In this document: in pieces, positions 10,659 through 21,873 of the stretch | Layout of the letters: the number at the start of each line of letters is the position of its first letter | Numbering within the stretch: position 1 is the first letter of the stretch | Source of the DNA: Isoetes taiwanensis | Lineage: Eukaryota > Streptophyta > Lycopodiopsida > Isoetales > Isoetaceae | Direction of reading: 5' to 3' | DNA length: 64,000 nt | Assembly: GCA_021234155.1 (NCBI GenBank) | Contig: JAJEKV010000003.1 | Location: 17,532,386-17,596,385, forward strand | The notes under the pieces: model-generated | Seen by the model: only the letters and a program-made list of their open reading frames with translations | Told to the model about the DNA's origin: nothing | Database searches by the model: none | Made by a program: the position numbers and the translations under genes

Positions 10659-11450
10659 GAGCCTAGTGCTCCAGTAAGATTTGCGGCTGAACCCACTGTT
10701 CCAATCAGGTTTGTGCAAGAAACAAAGGGGCAAGAAGAAGTCATGGTTGTACATACCAGAGGTATGTCAAATCCAAAAAACAAAGAAGTAGTGCATGCTA
10801 ATGAGAAGGTAAATGTCTACAAAGGTAAATCAAATGAAGACAATCAGGTTGTACCTCCCCCTCCTTTCCAAAAGTTTATCAAAAAGGAGAAAGAAAGTGA
10901 TGAGTTTGAGTGTTTGTTAAAAAATTCTAAGATTAGTGTGGATTTACTTACTTTGCTAAGAATTGCCCCCTCTTACAGGAAGAAGATGTTGAGTTTAACT
11001 CAAGAAGAACAGGTCAATTTGTCTCAGGAGGAGCAAGTGGCATTCACAAACCATATTGAAAAACAAATGCTGATTCAAGATGAGCATGATCCAGATGCAT
11101 TGACATGTGAGGCAAATATTGGTAAGAAAGCTTTAACAAAGGTATTACTAGATGGGGGATCACCCCTTAATGTGATGCCTCACCATGTTATGAAAATGTA
11201 TAGCTTGGAAATTGATAAAAAGGCATCTATGGTGCTCAAATCTTTTTCTAACTCAAAAATCAATCCCATGGGAATAGTGGGCAAAGTACCAATTGACATT
11301 GAAGGAATTATTGTGGCTGCTAACTTTGTTATGGTTGCTTTTGTGTGAATGAAAATTCGGACATTTATGACTTACTGTTGGGCAGAAGATGGTTGTTAAT
11401 AGTGGATGCAAGTCCTATATGGTCAAAAGGTGAATGTACCATAACCAATG
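10659..11450 (+). pseudogene. Protease region of the Tat-like pol
   Basis: Open in the gag frame from just after the TGA at 10,656 to TGA at 11,346-11,348, then continuing in another frame. A retropepsin-like core is visible: LLDGGSPLNVMP, where the usual catalytic D-S/T-G is D-G-G, and after a one-base frameshift near 11,344 the DLLLGRRWL block typical of the region after the flap. Known role: cleaves Gag-Pol. The altered triplet and frameshift make this copy inactive. The single stop between gag and protease could be decay or an original readthrough codon. Confidence 0.75.
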
Positions 11451-11624
11451 GAAAAAAAAACAGTCACTTTATACAATAAGCTGGGGAAAGTTGGAAGCCC
11501 CTAATTTCATTGAGAAAGATGTGCTAATATCAAATCACTTTGATGAGTATGAACTTACTGCCCAAATTCAAACATCAGTATAGAAGTTGCCAGCAGAGGC
11601 TAATGCTTTCCTGAATCAAAGCCC

Positions 11625-12042
11625 TGCATATTTATAGTTTGATGGTGGAGTATTCAAGAAATTAAATGTAGCCTCTTCTGGTGCTATAGTTAAATATAAT
11701 TCTAACATATTACTGGCCATAGTTGGCAGGGTTTTCTCTAACATTACCTCTAATATGGCTGAGTGCAAAGCTCTCATTGCAGGATTACAAGAAGCTAAAC
11801 ATCTTGGCATTTCTAACATAGTTATATTTGGAGTTTCTCAATTGGTGTGCAGGCAAATCCTAGAAGAGTATCAAGCAAAGAATGAGGATATGATCACACT
11901 AAGGGATCAAGCTTTGGAAGAATTGTCAACTTTTGAATCTTGGAATTTGCACCATGTGCCAAGGGAGCTCAATGATGAAGCTGATGCCCTATGCAGAAGT
12001 GTCCTACTTGAGCATCTAGCTGAAGGAGCCATTAAAGAATAA
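11625..12042 (+). pseudogene. Extra (archaeal-type) RNase H located before RT
   Basis: The frame before and through 11,755-12,042 shows an RNase H fold pattern: FDGG (11,640), AECKALIAGL with the catalytic Glu, then IFGVSQLV where the expected Asp (usually YGDSQLV) is Val, then HVPRELNDEADAL with the last Asp. Typical spacing LGI.N...FG.SQL..RQI...Y.AK agrees with the aRNH acquired by Tat elements. A TAG just before FDGG and the Asp-to-Val change inactivate it. It lies between protease and RT, while the element's own RNase H follows RT at 13.2 kb. Confidence 0.78.
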
Positions 12043-12136
12043 GATCTTGAAGAAAAAGAATTGCAGCAGCTACGTCCAATCCTTGTAATCAATGCTGGCA
12101 GTGAGAAGCAAGTCAAAGAGGTAAAAATTAATAAAA

Positions 12137-13043
12137 ATGGTCAAGAAAGGGTCCTCTATGTTGGAGATATATCTAGAGAAGAGGATGAGTGTAGAGTCAT
12201 GGAATTTTTTTAATGAATGGAAGGATGTGTTTGCCTGGGACTATAATGAGCTGATTGGTGTTGATAGAGGTATATGTGAATTCGAGATAAAAATTAAAGA
12301 AGGAATGAAGTCTGTCATGCAAAAACTCAGAAGAATAAATGTTGCATTGCTTGATCTTATCAAGGATGAATTGCATAGAATGAAAGATGCTGGTGTGATA
12401 GCTGAGATTGTAAATCCTGAGTGGCTGTCATGCATTGTGCTGTTGTTGAAAAAAAAAACAAAAAATGCATTGACTACAGGGACTTGAACAAAGCAACCAT
12501 TAAAGATTGCCATCCTTTGCCCTTTTTGGAAGATGTTCTACATGTTGTAGCAGGTAACTAAATGTATTCTTTCTTGGATGGTTTCTCGGGTTTTAATCAA
12601 ATTAGCATCAAGGAAGAAGATCAGCCCAAGACAACCTTCATCACACCTTGGAGAACCTTTGCTATGAAAAGGATACCTTTTGGTTTGATGAATGCTTCAA
12701 CAACTTTTCAAAGGGCAATGGATGCAATATTTAAGGACATGCCTTCACATTTGTTCAGAGTATTTCTAGATGATTTATGTTTAAGTTCTTCAAGAAAGGA
12801 TCACTCTGATTATCTCACAAAGGTGTGTTCAATGTGCAGAAAAGGAGGAGTAAGTCTGATCCAAAAAAATGCATCTTCTTGTGCTCTAAAGTAGATTTAT
12901 TGGGACACGAGGTACTAAACAAAAGCTTCAAAGAAATTAGATCCACCAAAAACTCTCAAGCAAGTCAAAAGTTTTATGGGAATGGTGAGCTTTCTAAGAA
13001 TGTATATACCACAATTCTCACACACTATCAGCCCTATTTCTGA
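12137..13043 (+). pseudogene. Reverse transcriptase of the Tat-like element
   Basis: Blocks in order: FAWDYNELIGVD at 12,230; AGVIAEIVNPEWLS; after a one-base shift in an A-run near 12,450, CIDYRDLNKAT; then YSFLDGFSGFNQI, TTFITPWRTFA, PFGLMNASTTFQRAMD, and VFLDDLCLSS, the active-site block in which the usual Y-x-D-D reads F-L-D-D. The frame shifts again near 12,890 and runs into thumb-like sequence to 13,043. The enzyme copies element RNA to DNA. At least two frameshifts and one stop make it non-functional. Confidence 0.9.
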
Positions 13044-13156
13044 ACTTACCAAAGTTGGCATACAAAGAATGAAAGCAAGCACATATTATGAAATGGAATG
13101 AAACTTGTCAGGTAGCTTATGAGACAATCATATAATCTATATCTAGATCTACTCTA

Positions 13157-13669
13157 TTGAAACCCCCTCATCCTAAAAAGCCTTTTCAAGCCTACTTGAG
13201 TGTAACCAAGAGAGCCATAGGATTAGCATTACTCCAGGAACATAAGGTAGTCACATTTGCAAGCAAAATTTGGTCTGACACTGAAATGAGGTATCCCAGG
13301 CTTGAGAAAAGTGTAGCTGCTCTTATGTTCTTGATAGATAAAGGGCACCTCATTCAAAACAGCCACACTCAAGTTTTTATGAAACAAAATCCTATGTCCC
13401 TTTTATTTGCCAAAAACCAACCTAAGGCTAAAATATGCAGGTGGGCATGCAAAATGCAAACATATGACATCAGTGTCAAAGTAGTTAACTTGATTAATAA
13501 TCCAAGTGCCTACCTGCCACATATGCTTTTTGAACATGAGGATGAGGAAGGTTTAGTTGATGATAATGCAAATGTGAAAAATAACCTTGTTGTGGCCATT
13601 GTGGAAGAAACAGATTGGCAAGAAGAGATCAAGAGATATCTGGATATGATGAGTTGCCCATGGAGTTGA
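13157..13669 (+). pseudogene. Native (degenerate) RNase H of the Tat-like element
   Basis: The sequence KPFQAYLSVTKRAIGLALLQ followed by VTFASKIWSDTEMRYPRLEK has the Ty3/gypsy RNase H layout after RT, but the first catalytic Asp is replaced (AYLSVT). That loss is characteristic of Tat elements carrying a second RNase H. The C-terminal part runs toward the integrase zinc finger. The frame is open for 170 codons. Confidence 0.78.
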
Positions 13670-14766
13670 ATGCAAGCCAGCAAAAAAGGTTCAAAGATAA
13701 ATGCAGTAAATTTAGACTAGTTGGTGATGTTTTGTGCAGGATTGACAAGGAGGAAATAATGCTAAGATGTGTTGACAAAGAAGAGGCTAAGCTAGTGATT
13801 GAGGCTTGTCATGAAGGTGTTGTGGTGGACATTTTGCTGCTGATACAACTGCTAAAAAAATTCTTAGATCTGGGTATTATTGGCCTACATTGTTCAGAAA
13901 TTGTTATAATGTGATCAACTGGCAAAAGAATTTTACAGCCAGCACCCCTTACTGCTATCATATCTCCACGTCCCTTCCAAGTGTGGGGACTAGATTTTAT
14001 AGGTCCAATTGATCCTCCATCATCTGCACAACATCAACACATATTGGTGGCAACTGACTATTTTACCAAATGGGCAGAAGCAATTTCCCTTAGGCAAGCT
14101 AATGCTCTGACCACTGCAAGGTTCATACACGAGAATATTTGTGCTAGATTTAGCATTCCCTTCAAACTTGTATCAGACAGAGGAAGCCAATTTATGAATG
14201 AGGTCATTGCTGCTCTTTTGTTTAATCTAAGAGTAAAACACACAAAGAGCTCAGCTTATTATCCCCAAGAGAATGGTGAGGCTGAGTCTACAAACAAAGT
14301 GCTCAAAACAATTTTGAAGAAGATTGTCAGCATTTGTAAGAAAGATTGGCATGTGAAACTTCATGATGCTCTGTGGGCATACAAGGCCACTATCAAGACA
14401 ACAACTAAGCATACACCTTTCAGTTTAGTTTATGGAATTGAATCTATTGTTCCAGTGGAATTGGAGCTGCCACCTTTAAGATTAGCATACAAACTCAACA
14501 TGGAAATGGAAGAGGTACTCAAGGAAAGATGTGTGAGGCTGATGCAATTAGAAGAACATAGATTTGAACCTGAGAATGATATACTAATTAAAAAAGCCAA
14601 GGATGTGGCAGCCTTCAAAGCTGTTCATAAGCTGCAGGGAACACTCAATGAAGGGGAATTGGTCCTAAAATGGAACAAGGCAAGGGAGGATAATGCAACT
14701 AAGTTTGGAAACCTGTGGGAGGGACCATTTGAAATGATTGGAATGGCAGGCAGAGATTCATACTGA
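13670..14766 (+). pseudogene. Integrase of the Tat-like element
   Basis: The N-terminal HHCC region is recognisable but frameshifted (EACHEG near 13,803; RNC and CYHI further on). The catalytic core at 13,981-14,400 has all three acidic residues: WGLDFIGPID, VSDRGSQFMNE and PQENGEAEST. It is followed by LHDALWAYKATIKTTT and PFSLVYGIE. The C-terminal LVLKWNKARED...KFGNLWEGPF block is the usual GPY-like region. The frame stops at 14,766. It inserts the DNA copy in the genome; the core is the best preserved domain here. Confidence 0.9.
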
Positions 14767-15630
14767 CTGAAATCTGTTGCTGAAGATAGGGAGCTTCCAA
14801 CATACTGCATCTGAAAAGGTACTGGCAACAGCATGTTGCCTTAAGTCTGTTTAGTTAAAATCTATTAAGAATTTGTAGGTAAGCTAGTGTAGTTTGCTTT
14901 CGAATCGATCATAATTGCAAATTATAAAAAACAGAAGAAGAAAAGACAAAAAATAAATACAGGAGTACTTTGAGAATTAGTTTGAATTCTTAGATTAAAG
15001 AAGTCATTTAGTTAGAATTGTTCATGCTCGAGAATTCCACTACTGAAACTAATGCAAAGACAGGGAGATTCATGCAGGTGCCAGCTTGTGCAAGGCTCAA
15101 ATTCTGTATTTTTATTGCTGAAGTTCTTGATTTCCATGCAGAAGCATCTAAATTTTTACTCATACATATCATATTCACACATTCTCTTCCATATTTTTCC
15201 ATACTTATTGTTGCTGCCATTCCTGCCATAACAGCAGCTCATTCTGCTAACAAACAGCTTGTCACATGCAGGATTATTCTTCACGCATTCATTCTATAAT
15301 AATCTGCTCAAGAGCTGCCCTTGATCCACCTGAGACACCTCAATTCAATGATTTCCCGTCAAATTCATCATACTGCTGTCATATCCCCATCCAGCAGTTC
15401 TATTTTTCTAATAACAATCATATTTGTCATGCAGGTTCACATGTCCTCTACATTTATAATCATATACACATCATCTGGTTCACTTGTCAATACTATTTTT
15501 TCTTTCATCCATTGCAGGATCACAAAGTTGCCAACCATATTCCCACATTGGCAGCTGACAGGAATTTCAGTTGAATCATTTGCAGAATACAGAGGCTGGG
15601 GGACCAGCCTATTCTTTTTGTTTGGCATGA
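14767..15630 (+). other. Element 3' untranslated region before the 3' LTR
   Basis: About 860 bases with no domain-bearing frame. A purine-rich candidate tract (ACAGAGGCTGGGGGA near 15,590) lies 30 bases before the LTR start, further away than a normal polypurine tract, so the exact LTR border or tract is uncertain. No envelope-like frame is seen. Confidence 0.5.
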
Positions 15631-16557
15631 TGCTGCCATGTTATGGCAGCATAGAAGAGCGTGGCATATGTTGATATACTGAAGCCTGTATATTGATTTG
15701 AGCATAGAGATACAAGCACTATTGATTTGAAGAATTCACATCCCTACAGGATGCTTGCTTGAAGGCCAAGGTGAAGACATTCATGGAAGATCACACAAGC
15801 ATGCAAGGAAAGGAGATGCAAGCAAAGCAATTTGAAGTTTGGAAGCCCCTTGAATTGACTTGGTATGTGGTTTACTTTGAGTTCTTGGCATAAGCACTAA
15901 ATCACATGGTTCATATCTAGAGTTCATCACCTCAATCCTACTCAAAACATCCTACTTGCCTCATATTCCATGTCTCACCTTCATATTTTATAGCAATTTG
16001 GCAAATAGCTTTTTCTCTAGTCAAAACATGCCATTCATGCACCATTCACATTTTACACACTCATCATATCACCACCATCTTGAAAAAGCAAAAAATTCCA
16101 CTCAATTTGGCCACTTCCATGACCTAAGGTCATATTCTGTCGCTAAAAGTCAAAGTAGAGAGAGAAAGTGCACAAATTCCGAAAGGGAGTATGAAGAAGT
16201 CAAGCAATCAAATCATTACACAAAAAATTGCAAGTTCATGTGCACTAGTGCCAAGTTGCCCCATCTCATCACCAAACATTGCCAAATCATCATCCACATC
16301 ATCACCATTGCCATGTCATCACACACACATGTCACCCTTCATGAAAAGTTTATTCTTTCAAAAATTTCTCCTGAATAAGTTATTTGGACTATTAAGGGGA
16401 CATGTCATCATGCCACATCATCACTAATGCCTCCACATCACCACACACACGTCACACCCCTCATTTACACCTCATCAAAAGTTTTGACTAAAAATTGCCA
16501 ACTTGTTTGACACATCACCATCTCATGTTGCCATGTCATCCTCCATTTGCCAACTCA
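15631..16557 (+). repeat. 3' LTR of the Tat-like element, truncated
   Basis: It starts TGCTGCCATGTTATGGCAGC and follows the 5' LTR closely for about 830 bases. It carries an extra segment of about 95 bases (16,101-16,199) missing from the 5' copy. Similarity stops at CCAACTCA near 16,557, where family-B sequence begins. About 1.7 kb of LTR, including U5, is lost. Confidence 0.83.
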
Positions 16558-17302
16558 TCGCCGCCGTAGCCCAGTGGGTTCCTATGCACAGGCCGCATAA
16601 TAATAAGAACTAAAGGGTCTAAACTAGGAGCATCACTAAGTAATGGCTACTAGGTCTCTATCCCCCTTCCCAATACAAGAGGAGCAAACATGATCAACCA
16701 ACATCACATATCCACATAACATGATAATAATGAGAAGAACATCTAAACCTAATCATATACATCTAATTTATAGTTAGGGTTCATTGATTAGGGTTCAAGA
16801 TCTATACCGAGGTGTCTAGGAAGGCTCTATTAGAGACACGAAATGATAACTCATCTGGAATCCTAACTTCCAGATGATCTACAAAGAACTCTAATCCAAA
16901 TACCTGCTCCTGAGGAACTCCCTCCTACTCCTGGCATCTCCATGGTCTTCGAGGTGGTCGAAGTAGCTTCCACTCCTATTGATGCGCACATGGAGTTTCG
17001 AGCGAGAAAAGGGTTCCCAGACTATTGGAGCCAGAAAAATGGCCTATGGTTAGGGTTTGGCTATTTATAGGTTAGGGTTGATGTCACCTGCCACGTGGCT
17101 CCAATAGGGTCGTCCCATGTGACAGTTGCCCAATAGGTTAAGGCCATGTGGAAAATGGTCTTAACCTAAGGTTAGCTAAGTTATATGAATAACTTAGTTA
17201 GCAATGCCACTAATTCATGGTATACAAGGCTATGGAGATAGACTTGTATAGTGACGGACCTAGAAATATACATATTTATGGCATATATTTCCCTGGAACG
17301 TC
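16558..17302 (-). repeat. Family-B LTR, truncated at its low end
   Basis: Similar to 1160-1925 and 55,380-56,242, with a minus-strand TATAAATA at 17,069-17,062. It ends CTGGAACGTC at 17,302, matching the family terminus. A tRNA-like GTAGCCCAGTGGGTTCC sits at the break with the Tat-like LTR (16,566-16,585), which may be a SINE scrap or part of the LTR. Confidence 0.75.
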
Positions 17303-20300
17303 CCCCCTTAAAATAATGTTGTCCTCAACATTACACTAAGGTGACGAACCCACGCTAACCCTGCAAAACAAATATGAACATACAACTTTTTGACTTTAAT
17401 GAAATGATCAACTTCCTATTAAGCAATTAATACGTATCATAGGCTATATTTGTACTTATACAAAATTATATAGCCTTCACAAGGTTACTCATTATAGTAA
17501 TTCCAAAACATTATCATAATAGTTATTAGGGTTCATAATTTAAGTCTAAATTATGACTCCCATCTTCACATAATGCGCTCCCTCATCTATGCTCCCCTTT
17601 CATTGGCCTGTACAAGTATCACATTACGTTAGTTTAATTAATAAGTTTGTGGTTTTAGGGGACCACCCCCCTAATTACCTCCTTGAGCCGAACTACTAGC
17701 TCAAGGTTACCCTACTACCTTGCACTCGATCATGGCCCCCGTAAGGATGTGAGCTTAAGGACCATTTAGGATGATCCTATCATTGCCCATGATCAGTTGC
17801 TACCTTGTACACGATCCCCTTGATCGAGCCCCTGAGGGTTTAAGCTAGGGAACGTCTCACGATCCCACCATCGCGTATAATCACCCATACTTCACCATGA
17901 CCCCCCATGGTTAGGTGCACGTGCCCTGCATCATGGCGTAGAGATCATTCGAATGACGGTCTCATCATCACTCATCATGCTGCTCTTCCTCTCACATGAC
18001 CCTCCTGGTCATGCACACTCTTGGTGCGTGTTGGCCTAGAGAATGCCTTTAGAGCGTATCTCATCATCGCCTACACTTCCAAGACTTTGGCGTATGCACT
18101 CTACTAGCCCAAATGCATATGCCTTACTAGAGCTATGCTAAGACATACAACTCAGCTAAGCACCTGGCAAGTCGGCGTCGACTAGCTCGGAAATGACTCG
18201 GCCGTCGAACTCCTTGAGGCATTTAGAAAATGATGGCATAATCAACAAGAAACATGTACAATGTACCAATCACAAGAATAATTCTCAGACTTAGATGCCT
18301 CACCTAAGAATCCCTCTATGCTAGAAACCAGCAATGCAGTATTAGCACATAACATGAACAATGATAAAAAGAATCAAAACATCATCAGGCCATCCAAATA
18401 AGGTGTAAATCCACATGTCATAACCTTATAATAACCACAAGAGGTAATCACGAGACCATGAAGAACCATGAGATATCTATAAACATGCAGCGCCTACTCC
18501 GGTTCTATGAAGGCCACCCGGACTGATCAGGCCCTGCAGCAAATACGGGCGGGGTAAGCCTCATGTGTACACACCCTCCTAGCTTGCGTCCAGCACTAGA
18601 GGACCACTTCCAAGCTATTTAACGCGACGAAGGACCCTCGCTGGGGTGACAACGCCTGATGTCAAGAACAAGAATAACCGCGAGTCCAAGCCACCGCAAA
18701 TGGACTCCGGCCCCGGAGAATATGCACTCATGTATCAACCAAGAACTTAGCATATACGCCACATATCAAAGTTTAAACCATGTTTTTCATCATGTGGTCC
18801 AAGAATCAAGAGTCATAATTCACATGCATTTCCTATGCATTTACTAGGAACAACATAAGACAACGCCAACATTTGCAATGATATCATAGACAAATCACAT
18901 TCATGTTCTACCACATGATGTCAAATATTCAACAAGTACATGCTAGCATAATGCAACCTTGACACATCACCATGGTATCCAAGCATTTAGCATGTCTAGA
19001 TATATTATACAAGAACACATAAAAGGTCTAGCATTTTCCTCTCCATAGGAAAAGCTTATTCTAGGATGTCATAATGTCCTATTCCCAAACAATCATGATA
19101 TCCCTACAATTTACATCCATATAAGGTATAAGGATCACCTAGCAACTACAATGTACTTCTACCGGCATGCTTCCCCAAAGTCACTACCTCCATAAGGAGT
19201 GGAACATTTTATAGAATACTCATATGCAATTCAATTTGTTAGCTTGTTTTTCTTACTAATAAGTTAATTATATAACTTAGCATTTTATTTGGCCAGCAAT
19301 ACTTCATGCCATTGCCATACTGCAGAAGCCCCCATAAGCTTCTTTAGGCCGCTTTAGCATACATTCTCTTACTATCTAACTGAAAGATTAACATATCGCA
19401 CATAACCTCCATGGTTGTTTCTTAGCAGTGCAATTCCCTATCATAGTTTATTTTAGCATCTTAACTTCAATCTAATCACCAAAGGTATATATACATCTTT
19501 GTCTACCTTCTAAATTAGCTTCTTGTCTCATGGAGCCGATGGCGCCTTTCGTGCCCTTGTTAGAACCTCCATGCAGCCCCCATAAGCTACATGATCTCAA
19601 GGTTCCAATTGAGTTCTGGCTTCTCCAAGCGTAAGCGATCTCTATATTCTTTGTTGTCGGGATCCCTTTACAATATACAAGGTCTGCCCTACTATCTACA
19701 ATTCTAAGGACTATTCCCAGACTTCTTACAATAAGCTTAGCTTAGTTCTTACTTCTTCTTATATACCAATGTGGCAAAAGACATTCAATCTCACATTATC
19801 ACATTCAGGATCACCCAGATTCCTTTATACTCTTAATTCAAATTATTAAATCATGATTCTCTTTTAACAAGAATGATCCAAGCAATCTAAGCTTCCCCTG
19901 GTGTAAGCGGAAAACCATCCACCTGAGAACCACTTCAATGATGATCCTTTGACTCCTTGTATCTGTTTTCTTCTCAAAATATCCCCTCCTTTCAGCTCCT
20001 AGCTCCAAGAAGCAAGCTGCACAAAGAGATACAATAGTGCAATCAATTCTGATATAGCTTCACTCTTTCTGCCATATCTCCCTCATACGGATGAATTTCG
20101 GCCTTATCAGATACAATCCGGAAAGCTGATTTGAAGACCTTTCCAAAAAGTAAGAATTACCTGAATTGGATCTCAAGTTGCCAAGATATGATGCTCCAAA
20201 TTTCGGCCAGCAAAACTGCCCAAAAATTGCTCCTTCTGCTCCAGAAACCCTCACAGAAACTGATGCTTTTTTGTTTTATCACATGAATTTAGTATAAACT

Positions 20301-20640
20301 CCGCATACATAATATGTATTTCTCATGTAATGATCAATTGGAATATTTTCCGTAAGCATCAATAATAAAATGTAAATTATATGCCTGCTAACGGGCCAAG
20401 CTCGTTACACTTTGCCAATATTCTTCGGGTCTACAGGCCCCGATTTGAATGCTGTGCCTCATCTCTGTCTGCAAGCATTGCCTTGTGCAATCTATAGTGG
20501 CCTCGAGCAACTTGCTCCAGCATAGCCAAGCGCAGCAATTGTGACTAGTTATTGTGACCCCTAAATCCGTTCATCACCGTAAATATGAAAGGCATCTGAA
20601 AACCCTAAAACCTTACTATGATAGCCTGTGTTTCTGAAAT
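17303..20640 (-). mobile_element. Decayed family-B internal region
   Basis: It starts with CCCCCCTTAAAAT, which on the minus strand is a purine-rich tract (ATTTTAAGGGGGG) next to the LTR. This is followed by a block (TGTTGTCCTCAACATTACAC) analogous to the one after 56,257. Later stretches, e.g. 17,640-18,060 with repeated GATCC/CATCATCGC blocks, resemble 56,900-57,360. No frame longer than about 65 codons survives and no RT or integrase motif is visible. The right boundary is approximate and the second LTR was not found. Confidence 0.5.
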
Positions 20641-21226
20641 AGTGGTGGCCTGCAAAGGAAAAAAAATCAGTCAAATAGTACATGCTGCACCTGCAGCATC
20701 CATAAACTGTGATGTGCCCAGCATGTAGATTGTATTAGAAAATAGCATGTTGATTGCATTAGAGAATAGAATGGGCGGTGACGAAACACTTCGTAAATGG
20801 TTTAGATGAAAAGATATAATTACCAAGCATGCAGAGCTGTAGCAGAGTGGTCATTTGTAGCAACTTATCCATCAAATGGTAATATTAGAGCAGACTAATA
20901 GAGACAAAGCAAAGTAGTTATGCAACATGCTATCTATGGCAAGACATATAGGATATGATCTCCGAATTCAGAAAATATCTAAGCATTTGAAAGCTAGGCT
21001 AATGCTATCAAGTTCTAGCTTGTAGCTTTGGACGTTACCTGGTGTGAATATTTTGGCAATAGATGATGTTCCAAAACTGAGAGACGTCAACCAACTAAAT
21101 CGTCCACCGTGTGCATTTCAAAAGCCCAAAGGCCATTAATATTCCAAGCAAGCTTATCCTTGTATTCTCTTTGAAATCAGTGCGTTTGATCCTGCTTTGT
21201 GCGTTTGGTTCTGCTTTATAATCAGA
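20641..21226. other. Spacer upstream of the C2 gene remnant
   Basis: AT-rich, with no gene. It contains the short local duplication GCGTTTGATCCTGCTTTGTGCGTTTGGTTCTGCTTT (about 21,182-21,217; two 18-base halves) just before the C2 start codon. Confidence 0.45.
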
Positions 21227-21681
21227 ATGACAGAGTTGCTAAACTTGGAGATTAGAATAGCCTCCGCGCAGGAGCTAAAGAATGCCAAATTACTCGGCAA
21301 AATGCATACCTATGTGGTGGCATATGTAGATCCGGAGCAGAAAAGGTCCACTCATATGGTCAAGAAAGGGGGCAAAGATCCGGTGTGGAACGAGACGCTT
21401 AATCTATCGGTAGCTCCACATATGTTGCAACGGCCGAATGTAGTTCTAATGCTAGAAATTCTCGCCATGAGTTCGTCCCCGGAGTTATTGCCAACGTTGG
21501 AACAGAGTTTGTGAGTATGTCTTATAGAGTAAACAGGCCGTCGGGGCGGGTGCAAGGCTTTGCAGTTCGGTTCGATTGGGGTTCGTGCGAGGGTCGAAGG
21601 AGAGGAAGTAGATTTTTCAGGGATTTTAGAATTTACTGGACTGTAGATCTCGATTTTAACAGATCCAATGGCTTAATTTAA
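21227..21681 (+). pseudogene. C2-domain protein (SRC2/BAP-like), frameshifted
   Basis: From ATG 21,227 the frame encodes LEIRIASAQELKNAKLLGKM, then TYVVAYVDPEQKRSTHMVKKG and GKDPVWNETLNLSV, the opening strands of a plant C2 domain of the SRC2/BAP type, which bind membranes. The frame ends at 21,514, but another frame continues the domain from about 21,469: EFVPGVIANVGTEF, then SMSYRVNRPSGRVQGFAV, ending at TAA 21,679-21,681. A one-base-class shift near 21,465 therefore breaks it, unless it is a sequence error. It lies 200 bases before SEC23 on the same strand. No intron was needed to explain it. Confidence 0.72.
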
Positions 21682-21873
21682 GTTTTGCTGACGTGGCAAG
21701 ACACACGGCATAGCTAGAATTGCAGCAAAATTGTGCAACTGGGGTTAGGCAACCCTGCTAATAAACTTCCCTCCCTTTAAAGGAATAAAATGAAAAAAAA
21801 TCAAGGGACCTTCCCTAATTACAGCGAGCCCGTAAGCCGGCCATAGCCTCGTCAGGTCGGATCAGAGGTTTCA

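Larger units (their letters stand above)
6569..16557 (+). mobile_element. Tat-like Ty3/gypsy retrotransposon, nearly full length but inactive
   Basis: Order on the plus strand: 5' LTR (6569-9209), tRNA-Gln primer site (9213), gag cut by a MITE, protease, an extra RNase H, RT, degenerate RNase H, integrase, untranslated 3' region, and a truncated 3' LTR (15,631-16,557). Long LTRs (about 2.6 kb), a second RNase H and integrase after RT place it with the Tat group of plant Ty3/gypsy elements. Stops and frameshifts in every domain show it is dead. The 3' LTR breaks at 16,557 against a family-B element, so target duplications cannot be checked. A left boundary a few bases upstream is possible. Confidence 0.88.
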
